A DNA stretch of 64,000 nucleotides from Falsiroseomonas sp. (GCF_030695085.1 NZ_JAUYTS010000070.1:1-64000), one strand, 5' to 3'. Shown: positions 1-8,830, counted from the stretch's first letter. Made by a program: numbers and translations. The notes: generated from the letters alone by a model not told the origin.

Positions 1-205
1 TGAGGCCGCCGTCGTGCGCCTCGTCGGTGCCATCCTGCTCGAGCAGTCCGACGAGTGGGCCACCCAGCGCGCCCGCTATATGACCCTGGAAGCCATCAGC
101 ACCGTCAGCGATAATGCCACCGTCAGGCTCTCGGCCGTGCCCGCCTGATATGGCGGCCCAGCCCGCCAAAGATCATCGCGCTCCTACACCACGCGATGGG
201 ACACA
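1..205 (+). mobile_element. Right end of an IS256-family insertion sequence (left part outside window)
   Basis: The window opens inside a transposase gene, and about 55 bases after its stop codon lies CTCCTACACCACGCGATGGG (181-200) followed by ACACA. This has the look of the terminal inverted repeat of IS256-family elements, which carry a CTACACCA-n-GGGACA type end. The outer boundary is placed near 205 because coding similarity to a different (IS3-like) transposase begins immediately to the right. The left end and target duplication are outside the window, so activity cannot be judged. Confidence 0.65.
2..148 (+). CDS. IS256-family transposase, C-terminal fragment
   Basis: Only the last 48 residues are present; the gene starts before the window. 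They contain EQSDEWATQRARYMTLEAI, which matches the typical C-terminal tail of IS256/mutator DDE transposases (a DEWxxQRRYM-like block, here DEWATQRARYM). The reading frame ends with TGA at 146-148, shortly before the terminal repeat, as expected for this family. The catalytic DDE residues are outside the window. Confidence 0.8.
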   Translation, partial: EAAVVRLVGAILLEQSDEWATQRARYMTLEAISTVSDNATVRLSAVPA

Positions 206-350
206 ATCGCGCCATGCGCACACGCCCCGCCTTCTCGGCATCGGCGTACGGGTTCGACGGTCGGGTGTGCCAGCCCTCAAAATCTCCCCGTGAGACGCCA
301 AGGCCGGGCACTGCCATGCGCCTGGCCGCACTGTCGGCGTGGCCGGTGAC
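206..350 (-). pseudogene. IS3-family OrfB (transposase) remnant
   Basis: Read on the minus strand, positions 317 down to about 206 encode a stretch with LGVSRGDFEGW followed by TRPSNPYAD. This resembles the conserved N-terminal block of IS3-family OrfB proteins (RVLGVSRSGFYAWRxRPxS). The same frame upstream gives SAARRM, comparable to the usual WPVRRMC. The similarity stops at about 206, exactly where the IS256-type end begins, so I infer the IS256-family element inserted into an already decayed IS3 copy. No intact frame or catalytic residues remain. Confidence 0.4.
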
Positions 351-725
351 GGCAACCTTCCCAACTCCGGGCCCCGCCTGATCAGCGGGCCAGGCGGCCA
401 GAACGGCACGGAGGTTGTGATTGAAGCCCCCATGCGGCTGGACCCCCTACGCGCTGGCTGCCCGTGTGCGGTCTGGCGCCTGCAGCGCGCCTGCAGCGCG
501 CCGGCAGCGGGATCGGCGTGCCAGGATCGCCAGGATGGCCTCCAAGCACCGCCTCCGTTCCCTCAGCACCAACCGTCCTGACGTGCGGCACGCTCGTCTT
601 GGTGTCGCCCGCTGGTGGTTTCGTCACACACTGAAAAGTGTTCGCCGAGGCCCGCGGCTAGGCGCATAAGCAGCTACCGCACCCTGCCAGGCCGCGGGTT
701 TGTGCCGTAGGGCGGACGCACCCCG
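351..725. other. Gene-free stretch
   Basis: About 375 bases in which I see no convincing gene. Short frames on both strands have no family resemblance, no good ribosome binding sites and no conserved motif. It may be further IS debris between the insertion sequences at the left edge and the promoter region of the FAD-linked oxidase gene. Confidence 0.5.
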
Positions 726-743
726 GCCCGGTTACAACCGGGC
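726..743. promoter_or_regulatory. Perfect 8+8 palindrome upstream of the FAD-linked oxidase operon
   Basis: GCCCGGTT-AC-AACCGGGC is a perfect inverted repeat ending 22 bases before the leader ORF start. Its core GGT-TACA-ACC has the GGT-N4-ACC form common for FCD-type GntR operators. A second GGT-N4-ACC (GGTGTATACC, 3191-3200) lies in the promoter of the nearby GntR gene, so I infer this may be an operator for that regulator. Confidence 0.4.
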
Positions 744-765
744 GCCCTTGTTCAAGGAGGTTGCG

Positions 766-831
766 ATGAACCGGATGCATGCGCAGACCTTGCAGCTCTG
801 CCGCCGGGTAGGTCCGGAAGCGTCGCGATGA
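766..831 (+). CDS. 21-residue leader ORF coupled to the FAD-linked oxidase
   Basis: ATG at 766 is preceded by a near-consensus Shine-Dalgarno AAGGAGG (754-760) with 5-base spacing, better than that of the downstream gene. The frame runs 21 codons (starting MNRMHAQTLQ, containing CRR) and its TGA (829-831) overlaps the ATG of the oxidase (828-830). Such a 4-base overlap indicates translational coupling. It may be a leader that sets oxidase expression; no known family is recognised. It could also be a fortuitous frame using a displaced ribosome binding site. Confidence 0.45.
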   Translation: MNRMHAQTLQLCRRVGPEASR

Positions 832-2279
832 GTAGCCTTGCCGCAGCTCTGGCGCAGCGGATCGGCGCCGCGCATGTCGCGACCGATGCCTCCAGTTGCG
901 CGCTGGCGACCTCCGACCTGTTCGACTGGCCCGACGCAGCGCCGGCCGAGATCGTCATCCGCCCGGGCAGCACGGCGGATACCGCAACGGCGCTGCGCCT
1001 GCTGGCGGAATTCGGGCGCAGCATCGTGCCGCGGGGCGCTGGCATGTCCTACAGTGCCGGGGTGGTGCCGCGGGCGCCAGCGGTGGTGGTGGACACCACG
1101 CGGCTGAACGACATCTCGATTGACGCCGGGAACCTGACAGCCGTGGTCGGCGCCGGCACCACTTGGCAGGCGCTGGCCGCCGCGCTGGCCCCGCACGGGC
1201 TGCGCGCGGCGCAGGCCTCCCCGGTCTCCGGCTCGGTCAGCACGGTGGGCGGTACCGTGGCGCAGAACCTCCCCGGCGGCATGGATGGCATTCTTGGCCT
1301 GACCGTGGTGCTGGCGGATGGCAACGCGGTCTGCACCGGCGCACTGGCGCTGCGCGGTGCGCCGCCCTTCTGGCGCCATATGGGGCCGGACCTCACCGGG
1401 CTGTTCCTGGGCGATTGCGGCGCCTTCGGGGTGAAGACGGAAGTGGCGCTGCGCCTCGCGCCCGATCGCCCCGGCGCCTTCGGGTCGTTTGCCTTCGAAA
1501 GCAGCGCCGCGATGATGGCGGCGATGGTGGAGGTCGCGCAGGCCAGCATCGTCAGCCGCGCCTTCGCACTCGACCCGGTTCGCACGTCCACCCCGGGCCC
1601 GGCCGCCGCGCCGCGGCGCCGCGAGGCCCGGCCCGAGCCCGCCTGGACCCTGCACCTGACCGCCGAGGGCGCCACCGTGCCCGCGGCGGAGGCAGCGGTG
1701 GAAGTGGCGCGCGGCATCACCACCCGCCATGGCGCGGAGGAGGTTCCGGCCACCATCCCCAAGGCGCTGCGCGCCCGGCCCTATTCCATCCGCGGCCTTG
1801 TCGGGCCGGAGGGGGAGCGCTGGGTGCCGGTGCATGGCATGCTGCCGCTTGCCAATGCCCGCGCCTGCCTGGCGGCCGTGGAAGCGCAGCATGCGGCGAT
1901 GGCGGCGGAAATGGCCGCGGCTGGGGTCAGCACCAGCCACATCATCTCCTCGCTCGGCGCCTACATAACGATCGAGCCGATGTTCTACTGGCGCGACGCA
2001 CTGGATGCGCTGCACCTGCAGCATCTGTCAGAGGCCAACCGCGCCCGCTTCGGCAGCCAGGCGCCCAACCAGGCGGCGCGCGACCTGGTGCGGCGGGCGA
2101 GGGAGGTGCTGTCCGCCATCATGGACCAGCATGGCGCCGTGCATGCCCAGCTCGGCCGTTTCTACCGGCTCGGCTCCCGCATGGAGCCGGGGGCGGCGCA
2201 GTTGCTGCACAGTGTGAAGGCCATGCTGGACCCGCGCGGCCGCATGAATCCCGGCGCGCTGGAGGGCGTGCAGGCGTAA
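828..2279 (+). CDS. FAD-binding oxidoreductase (GlcD/PCMH-type)
   Basis: 483 residues. The N-terminal half shows the FAD-binding PCMH layout of glycolate/D-lactate dehydrogenases: a PEEIVIRPGSTAD-like strand near residue 41, the FAD loop PRGAGMSYSAG (68-78), and VSTVGGTVAQN around residue 138. The C-terminal half ends in DPRGRMNPGAL, typical of the FAD-linked oxidase C domain. Substrates of the family are mostly 2-hydroxyacids; which one is used here is not visible. Translation starts at ATG 828, overlapping the leader ORF stop, with GGAAG about 8 bases upstream. The downstream neighbour is a convergent GntR/FCD regulator, a class that commonly senses small carboxylates. Confidence 0.85.
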   Translation: MSSLAAALAQRIGAAHVATDASSCALATSDLFDWPDAAPAEIVIRPGSTADTATALRLLAEFGRSIVPRGAGMSYSAGVVPRAPAVVVDTTRLNDISIDAGNLTAVVGAGTTWQALAAALAPHGLRAAQASPVSGSVSTVGGTVAQNLPGGMDGILGLTVVLADGNAVCTGALALRGAPPFWRHMGPDLTGLFLGDCGAFGVKTEVALRLAPDRPGAFGSFAFESSAAMMAAMVEVAQASIVSRAFALDPVRTSTPGPAAAPRRREARPEPAWTLHLTAEGATVPAAEAAVEVARGITTRHGAEEVPATIPKALRARPYSIRGLVGPEGERWVPVHGMLPLANARACLAAVEAQHAAMAAEMAAAGVSTSHIISSLGAYITIEPMFYWRDALDALHLQHLSEANRARFGSQAPNQAARDLVRRAREVLSAIMDQHGAVHAQLGRFYRLGSRMEPGAAQLLHSVKAMLDPRGRMNPGALEGVQA

Positions 2280-2448
2280 GTGACCGTTTGAGAATGCCGG
2301 CGGCTGAGGACCCGCAGGTGATTTTTCGTTTCTGCAAGGCGCCGGATGCCGCCGATGCTGGTTGCATCGGCAAATCCGGCAACACAGCAGGGGCGCAAAA
2401 GCACCGCGGGACCGACCCGCTGGTGTTCTCAACCGGTCACCAAGGGTT

Positions 2449-3135
2449 TCAGGCCGTCAGTTCGGGCTGCATCACCCCGGCCGGCAACACCACGCGCAGC
2501 GCCAGGTCGCGGTCGGCACGCAGATGCTGGCGCATCAGGCTTTCCGCATCCTCCGGCCGGTTGGCGATCAGCGCCGCGATGATCTGGCCGTGCTCGGCCA
2601 GCGCCCGCTCCACCCGCCCATGCCGCAGCGTCAGCAGGCCGAAGCGATGCACCTGGTCGCCGAGTTGCGCCATGAACTGCCGCAGCCGTGAATTGCCCGC
2701 CAGTTCCAGGATGCGGCTGTGCATGAGGACGGAGCTGTCATAGGCGGCGCGCAGCGCGCCGGCCTGCATATGGGCCACGGCATCCCGGTGGTCTGCCAGC
2801 AGCCCTTCGGCATCCGCCGGCCCCAGCCGTTCCGCCGCCACCCGCACCGCGAAGCCCTCCAGCTGTTCGCGAAGCTGATAGACCTCGACGATGTCATGCA
2901 CCGAGAGTTCGGACACCACGATGCCCCGCTGCGGCAGGATCCGCACCAGCCCGCCGCCGGCCAATTCGCGCAGCGCCTCCCGGATCGGGGTGCGGCTGAT
3001 CTGCAACTCCTCGGCAAGCTGGTTTTCGGACAGCAGGGCGCCCGGGGCATAGCGGGAATCGAGGATGCCCCGCTTGATCGCCTCATAGGCCTGCTCCCGC
3101 AGGCTGCGGGGCGGGTCGGTCTTGTCCGGTGTCAT
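2449..3135 (-). CDS. GntR-family transcriptional regulator, FCD (FadR) subfamily
   Basis: 228 residues from ATG 3135. I chose this start over an upstream one at 3216 because a promoter (-10 at 3193-3198) places the transcript start near 3186. The winged helix occupies about residues 11-78, with SENQLAEELQISRTPIREAL as the recognition region. A helical FCD ligand/metal domain follows (about 80-220), with the His residues in LMHSRI, AEHGQI and RQHL that usually complete the metal site. The family represses nearby catabolic genes until a small carboxylate binds. Regulation of the convergent FAD-linked oxidase and autoregulation are inferred from matching GGT-N4-ACC sites. Confidence 0.9.
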   Translation of the reverse strand: MTPDKTDPPRSLREQAYEAIKRGILDSRYAPGALLSENQLAEELQISRTPIREALRELAGGGLVRILPQRGIVVSELSVHDIVEVYQLREQLEGFAVRVAAERLGPADAEGLLADHRDAVAHMQAGALRAAYDSSVLMHSRILELAGNSRLRQFMAQLGDQVHRFGLLTLRHGRVERALAEHGQIIAALIANRPEDAESLMRQHLRADRDLALRVVLPAGVMQPELTA

Positions 3136-3190
3136 CGGCGCGTGGGGTCCCTGTGCATCCGGATCCGCGCGCGCGCATCCAGCTTGACAA

Positions 3191-3221
3191 GGTGTATACC
3201 GGCCTCTCAACGCCACCGCAA
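3191..3221 (-). promoter_or_regulatory. Putative sigma-70 promoter of the GntR gene with overlapping operator
   Basis: On the minus strand TTGCGG (3216-3221) and TATACA (3193-3198) are separated by exactly 17 bases. The -10 overlaps GGTGTATACC (3191-3200), a near-palindrome with GGT-N4-ACC symmetry of the FCD-GntR type. This placement suggests autorepression. It is seen only by inspection. Confidence 0.5.
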
Positions 3222-3267
3222 ACCGAGGGCGGGCGGGCTGGCCATGTGGCCATCGCCCGCCGCCGGG

Positions 3268-4470
3268 TCAGAGCGAGGAGGCGACCGCCGGAGCCAGGGC
3301 CGGGTTCTTCCCCGCCGGGTGCCCAGGGTTGCGGAAGCGCAGCTCGCCATCCGGCGCGCCATCGGGCGGCGCCACGCCGAACAGCTCCATCCGGCTGGTG
3401 CAGGCCACGGCCACCACGCGCCGCGCCGCCGGTTCCGTCATCCAGCGGCGGGCGGCGCCTTCCAGCTCCAGCCTTTCGCGCAGGGCGCGCCATTCCGCGC
3501 GGTCCACATCATCCACGAACATCGCCAGCAGGCCGGGGCGGCTGCCGCTGAGGCGGCTTTCGGCCACCAGGGCGCAGCGGCGGGTTACGGCGGTGGCGAT
3601 CGAATTCTCCCGCCCCGCGCGCGCCGCCATGACGAAGACGGAGCCAGCGCCCGGGCCGGCGGTGACAGCCAGATGCGCTTCCTCCCCGAACTGGGCACGC
3701 AGCTGGGCGGGCAGGCCCTGCACGCTGGCCTGGGCGCCGGCCAGCACCAGCGGGTCCAGCTTCAGCACGGCATCCGCGCTGGTATCCTGGCGCTTCTGCG
3801 CGGTCAGCAGGGCGGCGATGCGGGCATGCAGGTCCGCCACCTGGGCATCGGTGGCCATGCCGCCGGGCAGCGTCATCTTCAGCAGGTAGCGGCCGGGATG
3901 GGAGGCGAGCCAAGTCTGGAGTTCCGGGTTGACCTTGTCGACCAGCGCGCACCAGTCGCCCCGATGCACTTCCCGCCCTTCCTCGGCGGAGACGGTCTCG
4001 CACACCACTTCGGCTTCCACACCGTCGCGGCGGATCAGCAGGTCGAAAGGGGCTTCCTCGGCCAGGCCGCTGAAGGTCACCTCGAAGCCGCGGCTGCGGT
4101 GCAGGGCTGCGGTCCGCAGCAGGTGGAACAGCGGCATCAGCGTGGCTGCGCCGGTCAGGCCGGCGGCGATCTCGGCCCGCAGCCGGGCGCGCTGCGGCGT
4201 GGGCAATTGAGCGGCAAGCTTCACCGCCTCCCGCGCAAAGGCCAGGGCGTGCCGCTCGGCGGGCGTGGCGCGGGCCAGCGCCTTCGGGTCCGTCAGCCGT
4301 GCCAGCACCAGCTCCAGCGCATGGCGCTGCTGCGCGGCGCGGCCGGATAGGGAAGGGGCGGCGGCAAGCTGGGCAATATCGCCGAGCCGCTTCGCCCAGA
4401 GCCGGGCGCCGCAAAGGGCACGAAAACGATCGAGATCGGCCGGGTCCGGCCGATGGTCGGCGAAAGGCAT
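3268..4470 (-). CDS. Conserved-looking protein of unknown function
   Basis: 400 residues, start ATG 4470. I do not recognise a named family. The N-terminal 100 residues are Ala/Leu/Arg-rich and probably helical. The centre has a strand-loop-strand section, GFEVTFSGLAEEAPFDLL then GVEAEVVCET. It loosely recalls the beta-hairpin core of PD-(D/E)XK nuclease folds (Asp then Glu-x-Glu), but the usual lysine is absent. The C-terminus is Pro/Ala-rich. No signal peptide or membrane segment is visible. It is transcribed away from aroC with a 112-base AT-richer promoter region upstream (4471-4582), and stands alone between the GntR gene and aroC. Confidence 0.7.
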   Translation of the reverse strand: MPFADHRPDPADLDRFRALCGARLWAKRLGDIAQLAAAPSLSGRAAQQRHALELVLARLTDPKALARATPAERHALAFAREAVKLAAQLPTPQRARLRAEIAAGLTGAATLMPLFHLLRTAALHRSRGFEVTFSGLAEEAPFDLLIRRDGVEAEVVCETVSAEEGREVHRGDWCALVDKVNPELQTWLASHPGRYLLKMTLPGGMATDAQVADLHARIAALLTAQKRQDTSADAVLKLDPLVLAGAQASVQGLPAQLRAQFGEEAHLAVTAGPGAGSVFVMAARAGRENSIATAVTRRCALVAESRLSGSRPGLLAMFVDDVDRAEWRALRERLELEGAARRWMTEPAARRVVAVACTSRMELFGVAPPDGAPDGELRFRNPGHPAGKNPALAPAVASSL

Positions 4471-4582
4471 GACTTTGGCCCGATCACGTTGATGCGTATC
4501 CCTAACGCCTTTTGCAGGGGCAGCGTCAAGCAGCAGATGCGTGATAGGCGACTAAATTTGTCGGATATACGCAATGCAACCC

Positions 4583-5686
4583 TTAGTTGCGGGGCAGGCG
4601 GGCCACCTCGGGCGCATCCGGGTTCTGCGCGCGGTGCCGCAGCAGGGCATCGGCGAGCACCAAAGCGAGCATCGCTTCCCCCACCGGCACGGCCCGGATG
4701 CCGACGCAGGGGTCGTGGCGGCCCTTGGTCAGCACCTCCACATCCTGCCCGAAGCGGTCCACCGATTGCCGGGGCGTGAGGATGGAGGAGGTGGGCTTCA
4801 CCACGAAGCGGGCCACGATCGGCTGGCCGGTGGAGATGCCGCCCAGGATGCCGCCGGCATGGTTGGAGCCGAAGACCACCTGGCCATCCGCGCCCATCCG
4901 CATCTCATCCGCATTGCCCTCGCCGGACAGGGCGGCGGCGGCGAAGCCATCGCCGATCTCAACCCCCTTCACCGCATTGATGCTCATCAGCGCACTGGCG
5001 AGTTCGGCATCCAGCTTGCCATAGATCGGCGCGCCAAGCCCGGGGGGCACACCCTCGGCCACCACTTCCACAACGGCGCCGAGGGAGGAGCCGGATTTGC
5101 GGGCGGCGGTAAGCCGGGCTTCCCAGCGGCCGGCCGCGACCGGGTCCGGGCAGAAGAAGGGGTTCTGCTCCACCTGCGCCCAGTCGAAGCGGGCGCGGTC
5201 GATCTCGTCGCCACCCATGTTCACCAGCGCGCCGCGGATGGTGACACCCTCCAGCACGCGGCGCGCGATGGCCCCGGCGGCGACCCGCATCGCCGTCTCC
5301 CGCGCGCTGGACCTGCCGCCGCCGCGATAGTCCCGCACGCCGTATTTCAGCTCATAGGTCAGGTCGGCATGGCCCGGGCGGAAGCGGTCCTTGATCTCGC
5401 CGTAGTCCTTCGATCGCTGGTCCGTATTCTCGATGTGCAGCGCGATGGGGGTGCCGGTGGTGACGCCCTCGAAGGTGCCGGACAGGATGCGGACGGCATC
5501 GGCTTCCTGGCGCTGCGTGACGAATTTGGACTGGCCGGGGCGGCGGCGGTCCAGGAAGGGCTGGATATCCGCCTCGGTCAGCGCCAGGCGCGGCGGGCAG
5601 CCATCCACGACGCAGCCGATGGCGGCGCCGTGGGATTCGCCCCAGGTGGTGACGCGGAAGAGGTGGCCGAAGGTGTTGTGGCTCAT
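4583..5686 (-). CDS. aroC: Chorismate synthase
   Basis: 367 residues, normal family length. It catalyses the last shikimate pathway step, converting EPSP to chorismate with reduced FMN as a catalytic cofactor. Characteristic features are the N-terminal [17 protein letters not shown], the RRPGQS segment near residue 48, and the FMN-contacting [19 protein letters not shown] motif. Start ATG 5686. It lies 45 bases downstream of fabI on the same strand, so the two are probably cotranscribed. Confidence 0.97.
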   Translation of the reverse strand: MSHNTFGHLFRVTTWGESHGAAIGCVVDGCPPRLALTEADIQPFLDRRRPGQSKFVTQRQEADAVRILSGTFEGVTTGTPIALHIENTDQRSKDYGEIKDRFRPGHADLTYELKYGVRDYRGGGRSSARETAMRVAAGAIARRVLEGVTIRGALVNMGGDEIDRARFDWAQVEQNPFFCPDPVAAGRWEARLTAARKSGSSLGAVVEVVAEGVPPGLGAPIYGKLDAELASALMSINAVKGVEIGDGFAAAALSGEGNADEMRMGADGQVVFGSNHAGGILGGISTGQPIVARFVVKPTSSILTPRQSVDRFGQDVEVLTKGRHDPCVGIRAVPVGEAMLALVLADALLRHRAQNPDAPEVARLPRN

Positions 5687-5731
5687 GGTCCGCCCCGCTT
5701 AGCGCAACGAGCGGAGAGAGGCACCCCCCGT

Positions 5732-6580
5732 TCAGACCGTCGCGATATCCGGCGCATCCGGGTTCTTCATGCCCACCACGTGGTAGCCGCAATCCACATG
5801 GTGCACTTCGCCGGTGACGCCGGAGGCGAGATCGGACAGCAGGTACAGACCCGCCCCGCCCACATCCTCGATCGTCACGTTCCGCTCCAGCGGCGCGTTG
5901 TACTGGTTCCACTTCAGGATGTAGCGGAAGTCGCCGATGCCGCTCGCGGCCAAGGTCTTGATCGGCCCGGCCGAGATCGCATTCACCCGGATGCCGGACT
6001 TGCCGAGATCGGCCGCCATGTAGCGCACGCTGGCTTCCAGCGCCGCCTTGGCCACGCCCATCACGTTGTAATGCGGCGTCACCCGTTCCGCGCCGAGATA
6101 GGACATGGTCAGCAGCGACCCGCCCGGCTTCATCAGCGGCACCGCGCGCTGCGCCACAGAGACGAAGGAGTAGACGGAAATATCCATCGCCTGCAGGAAG
6201 GCCGGCCGCGGCGTGTCCATGTAGCGGCCGCGCAGGAACTGCTTGTCGGCGAAGCCGATGGCGTGGACCACGAAATCCAGCCCGCCCCATTCCCGGCCGA
6301 GCGTTTCGAACACCGCATCCACGCTGGCATCGTCGGTCACGTCGCAGGGCAGCACGTGCTGGCTGCCGATGCTCTCGGCCAGCGGCCGCACCCGGCGCTC
6401 CAGCGCCTCACCCTGGTAGGTGAAGGCGATTTCGGCGCCCTGGGCGGCCAGGTACTGCGCGATGCCCCAGGCGATCGATCGGTCATTCGCCACGCCCATG
6501 ATGACGCCGCGCTTGCCCGCCATCAGCGTCCCGGTGGGGATCCCTGCGCTGGCGGTCTCGGACGGGACATCATTCGGCAT
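5732..6580 (-). CDS. fabI: Enoyl-[acyl-carrier-protein] reductase (NADH)
   Basis: 282 residues. It reduces enoyl-ACP in the last step of each fatty acid elongation cycle. FabI signatures are [20 protein letters not shown] near the N-terminus and [20 protein letters not shown], giving the catalytic set Tyr161, Tyr171 and Lys178. The ATG at 6580 gives a 19-residue extension before the conserved LMAGKRG; an alternative ATG at 6523 starts at MAGKRG. The much longer open frame reaching to 9724 on this strand is opposite real genes and is not coding. Divergent from pdxH with a shared 113-base promoter region. Confidence 0.96.
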   Translation of the reverse strand: MPNDVPSETASAGIPTGTLMAGKRGVIMGVANDRSIAWGIAQYLAAQGAEIAFTYQGEALERRVRPLAESIGSQHVLPCDVTDDASVDAVFETLGREWGGLDFVVHAIGFADKQFLRGRYMDTPRPAFLQAMDISVYSFVSVAQRAVPLMKPGGSLLTMSYLGAERVTPHYNVMGVAKAALEASVRYMAADLGKSGIRVNAISAGPIKTLAASGIGDFRYILKWNQYNAPLERNVTIEDVGGAGLYLLSDLASGVTGEVHHVDCGYHVVGMKNPDAPDIATV

Positions 6581-6693
6581 GGGGCAGGGGCACCGGAGGC
6601 TGGTTGCGAGAGGCCCCCGGTGGTGGCACATGCCCTTGTCACGGGCAAGGGGCCTCACACCTGTCTGGCCCCGCCCGCCAGGAGTGTGCCCCC

Positions 6694-7284
6694 TTGGATT
6701 CGCCCACGACCGAAGACCCGATCGCCATCTTCGAGGCATGGATGGCGGAGGCGGCGAAGACCGAGCCGAACGACCCGAACGCGGTCTGCCTGGCCACCGC
6801 CACGCCGGAAGGCCGCCCCTCCGCCCGCATGGTGCTGCTGAAGGGCGTCGATCCGGATGGGTTCGTCTTCTACACCAACCTCGAAAGCCGCAAGGGTGGC
6901 GAACTCGCCGCCAACCCCTTCGCCGCCCTGTGCTTCCACTGGAAGACCCTGCAACGGTCGGTGCGTGTGGAGGGCGCGGTGCAGCCGGTGACCGCGGCGG
7001 AGGCCGATGCCTACTACGCCTCCCGCGCCCGCGGCTCGCGCATCGGCGCCTGGGCCAGCAGGCAGTCCCGGCCGCTCGAATCCCGCTTCGCGCTGGAGAA
7101 GGCGGTGGCGGAGCAGACAATGCGCTTCGGACTGGGCGAGATCCCCCGGCCGGCGCATTGGTCCGGCTTCCGCCTGGTGCCGGACCGCATGGAATTGTGG
7201 CGCGACATGCCCTTCCGCCTGCATGAACGCCGCGTCTTCCACCGTGACGGCGCCGGCTGGCGGATCGAGATGCTTTACCCATGA
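6694..7284 (+). CDS. pdxH: Pyridoxine/pyridoxamine 5'-phosphate oxidase
   Basis: 196 residues. This FMN enzyme makes pyridoxal 5'-phosphate from PNP or PMP. Visible family blocks are [49 protein letters not shown] and the C-terminal [20 protein letters not shown] chose TTG 6694 as start because GGAG lies 10 bases upstream and the family similarity starts just after. The ATG at 6604 would add 30 unrelated residues overlapping the fabI promoter. The stop is 10 bases before the next gene's ATG. Confidence 0.95.
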   Translation: MDSPTTEDPIAIFEAWMAEAAKTEPNDPNAVCLATATPEGRPSARMVLLKGVDPDGFVFYTNLESRKGGELAANPFAALCFHWKTLQRSVRVEGAVQPVTAAEADAYYASRARGSRIGAWASRQSRPLESRFALEKAVAEQTMRFGLGEIPRPAHWSGFRLVPDRMELWRDMPFRLHERRVFHRDGAGWRIEMLYP

Positions 7285-7294
7285 CCCCCTGGCC

Positions 7295-8779
7295 ATGACC
7301 GTCCCGGCCGATCAGGCCCCGGTGGCGGCGCTGTTGCGGCGCCTGGCGGGGGCGGATCCGGTGGAGACGCATATCTCGGCCGTCTTCATCGGGCCGGATA
7401 CGGTGTGGAAGCTGAAGAAGGCGGTGCGCCTCGGCTTCCTGGATTTCTCGGAACTGGCGTCCCGGCAGCACTTCGTGCGGCACGAACTGGCGCTGAACCA
7501 GCCCCACGCGCCTGGGCTGTACCGGGATGTGGTGCCAGTGACCCGCGCGCCGGATGGCACCCTGGCGCTGGATGGGGCGGGGGAACCGGTGGAGTGGGTG
7601 CTCCGCATGGCGCCGGTGCCGCCGGGCGACTTCCTCGACGTGATCGCCCGCAGCGGCGGGCTGACGCCGGAATTGCTGGATGCCACGGCCGACGCGGTGG
7701 TTGCGCTGCACGAAGCGGCCCTCCCGGCGCCGCCCGGCTTCGATGCGCCGGCCGCGATGGCCCGCGTGCTGGCCGGCAACATCCGCGACTGCCACGAAAC
7801 CGGCCTGCCGGAGGCGCGCGTCGCGGCACTCGGCGCGGCGATGCAGGCGCGGCTTTCCGCGCTCACCCCGCACATGGCGGCACGCGAGGCGGCGGGGCGG
7901 GTGCGGCGCTGCCATGGCGACCTGCATCTCGGCAATCTGTGCCTGTGGGAGGGCCGGCCGACGCCGTTCGACGCGCTGGAATTCGACGAGGCGATGGCGA
8001 CCACGGATACCGGCTACGACCTCGCCTTCCTGCTGATGGATCTCTGCGCGCAGGGCCACCGCGCGGCGGCCAACCGGCTGATGAACCGCTACCTCGCGCG
8101 CACCGGGGATTTCGGCCTGCTGCCGCCGCTTGGCTTCTGGATGGCGCTGCGGGCCATGGTGCGCGCCCATGTCGCGGCGCGGCGGGGCGAGGACGGGTTG
8201 GGCTACCTGGCGGCGGCGGAGGCGCATATCCGCCCGGTGCCGCAACGCCTGGTCGCGGTGGGCGGGTTGCAGGGCACCGGCAAGACCTGGCTTGCCCGGC
8301 AGATCGCCCCCGATCTCGGCGCCGCCCCCGGTGCGCTGCATCTGCGGACGGATGAGACCCGCAAGCGCCGGGCCGGGGTGGCACCGGAGGCACGCCTGCC
8401 GCCGGCGGCCTATGCCGAGGCGGAAAGCCAGGCCGTTCATGCCGAGATATTCGCCGCGGCGCGCGCGGCGCTGGGCGCCGGGCACAGCGTGGTGCTGGAT
8501 GCCGTGTTCCTGGACCCGGCGCAGCGCCAGGCGGCGGAAGCGGCCGCCGCGCCATATCCTTTCAAGGGTTTCTGGCTGGCCGCGCCGCTGGATCTGCTGC
8601 GCCGCCGCGTCGCGGAACGCAGCGCGGCGGGGCGCGATGCCTCGGATGCCACGGTGGCGGTGCTGGACCAGGCGGCCACTGCCGATCCGGGCGCCATCAC
8701 CTGGCAGCAGGTGGATGCCGGTGCGCCGTTGGAGCCGGTACGGGCTGCGCTGGCCTTGACCCCGGTAACTGGGGCATAA
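7295..8779 (+). CDS. Aminoglycoside-phosphotransferase-like kinase fused to a P-loop ATPase
   Basis: 494 residues with two parts. Residues about 20-330 form an APH/ChoK-like kinase: KLKKAVRLGFLDFS resembles the nucleotide Lys region, CHGDLHLGNLCL the catalytic HGDLHxxN loop, and DALEFDEAMATTD the metal-binding segment. From about 325 there is a P-loop domain with Walker A GLQGTGKTW and VVLDAVFLDPAQR as Walker B, resembling the small kinases of the zeta-toxin/gluconate kinase type. Proteins of this two-domain form are widespread in proteobacteria and their substrate is unknown to me. Starts at ATG 7295, 10 bases after pdxH stops, so likely cotranscribed. Confidence 0.85.
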   Translation: MTVPADQAPVAALLRRLAGADPVETHISAVFIGPDTVWKLKKAVRLGFLDFSELASRQHFVRHELALNQPHAPGLYRDVVPVTRAPDGTLALDGAGEPVEWVLRMAPVPPGDFLDVIARSGGLTPELLDATADAVVALHEAALPAPPGFDAPAAMARVLAGNIRDCHETGLPEARVAALGAAMQARLSALTPHMAAREAAGRVRRCHGDLHLGNLCLWEGRPTPFDALEFDEAMATTDTGYDLAFLLMDLCAQGHRAAANRLMNRYLARTGDFGLLPPLGFWMALRAMVRAHVAARRGEDGLGYLAAAEAHIRPVPQRLVAVGGLQGTGKTWLARQIAPDLGAAPGALHLRTDETRKRRAGVAPEARLPPAAYAEAESQAVHAEIFAAARAALGAGHSVVLDAVFLDPAQRQAAEAAAAPYPFKGFWLAAPLDLLRRRVAERSAAGRDASDATVAVLDQAATADPGAITWQQVDAGAPLEPVRAALALTPVTGA

Positions 8780-8830
8780 CGTCTCCGGGAAGGCTTTCCG
8801 CACCCAAAATCTGGATAAAGGAGAGGCGCG

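Noticed and set aside
732..2024. Long antisense frame over the FAD-linked oxidase
   Set aside because: Arg/His/Gly-rich composition with no motif, fully inside a well-recognised plus-strand gene.
6604..6693. Upstream ATG start for pdxH
   Set aside because: Adds 30 residues without similarity and lies in the shared fabI/pdxH promoter area, while TTG 6694 has a good ribosome binding site and the family begins there.
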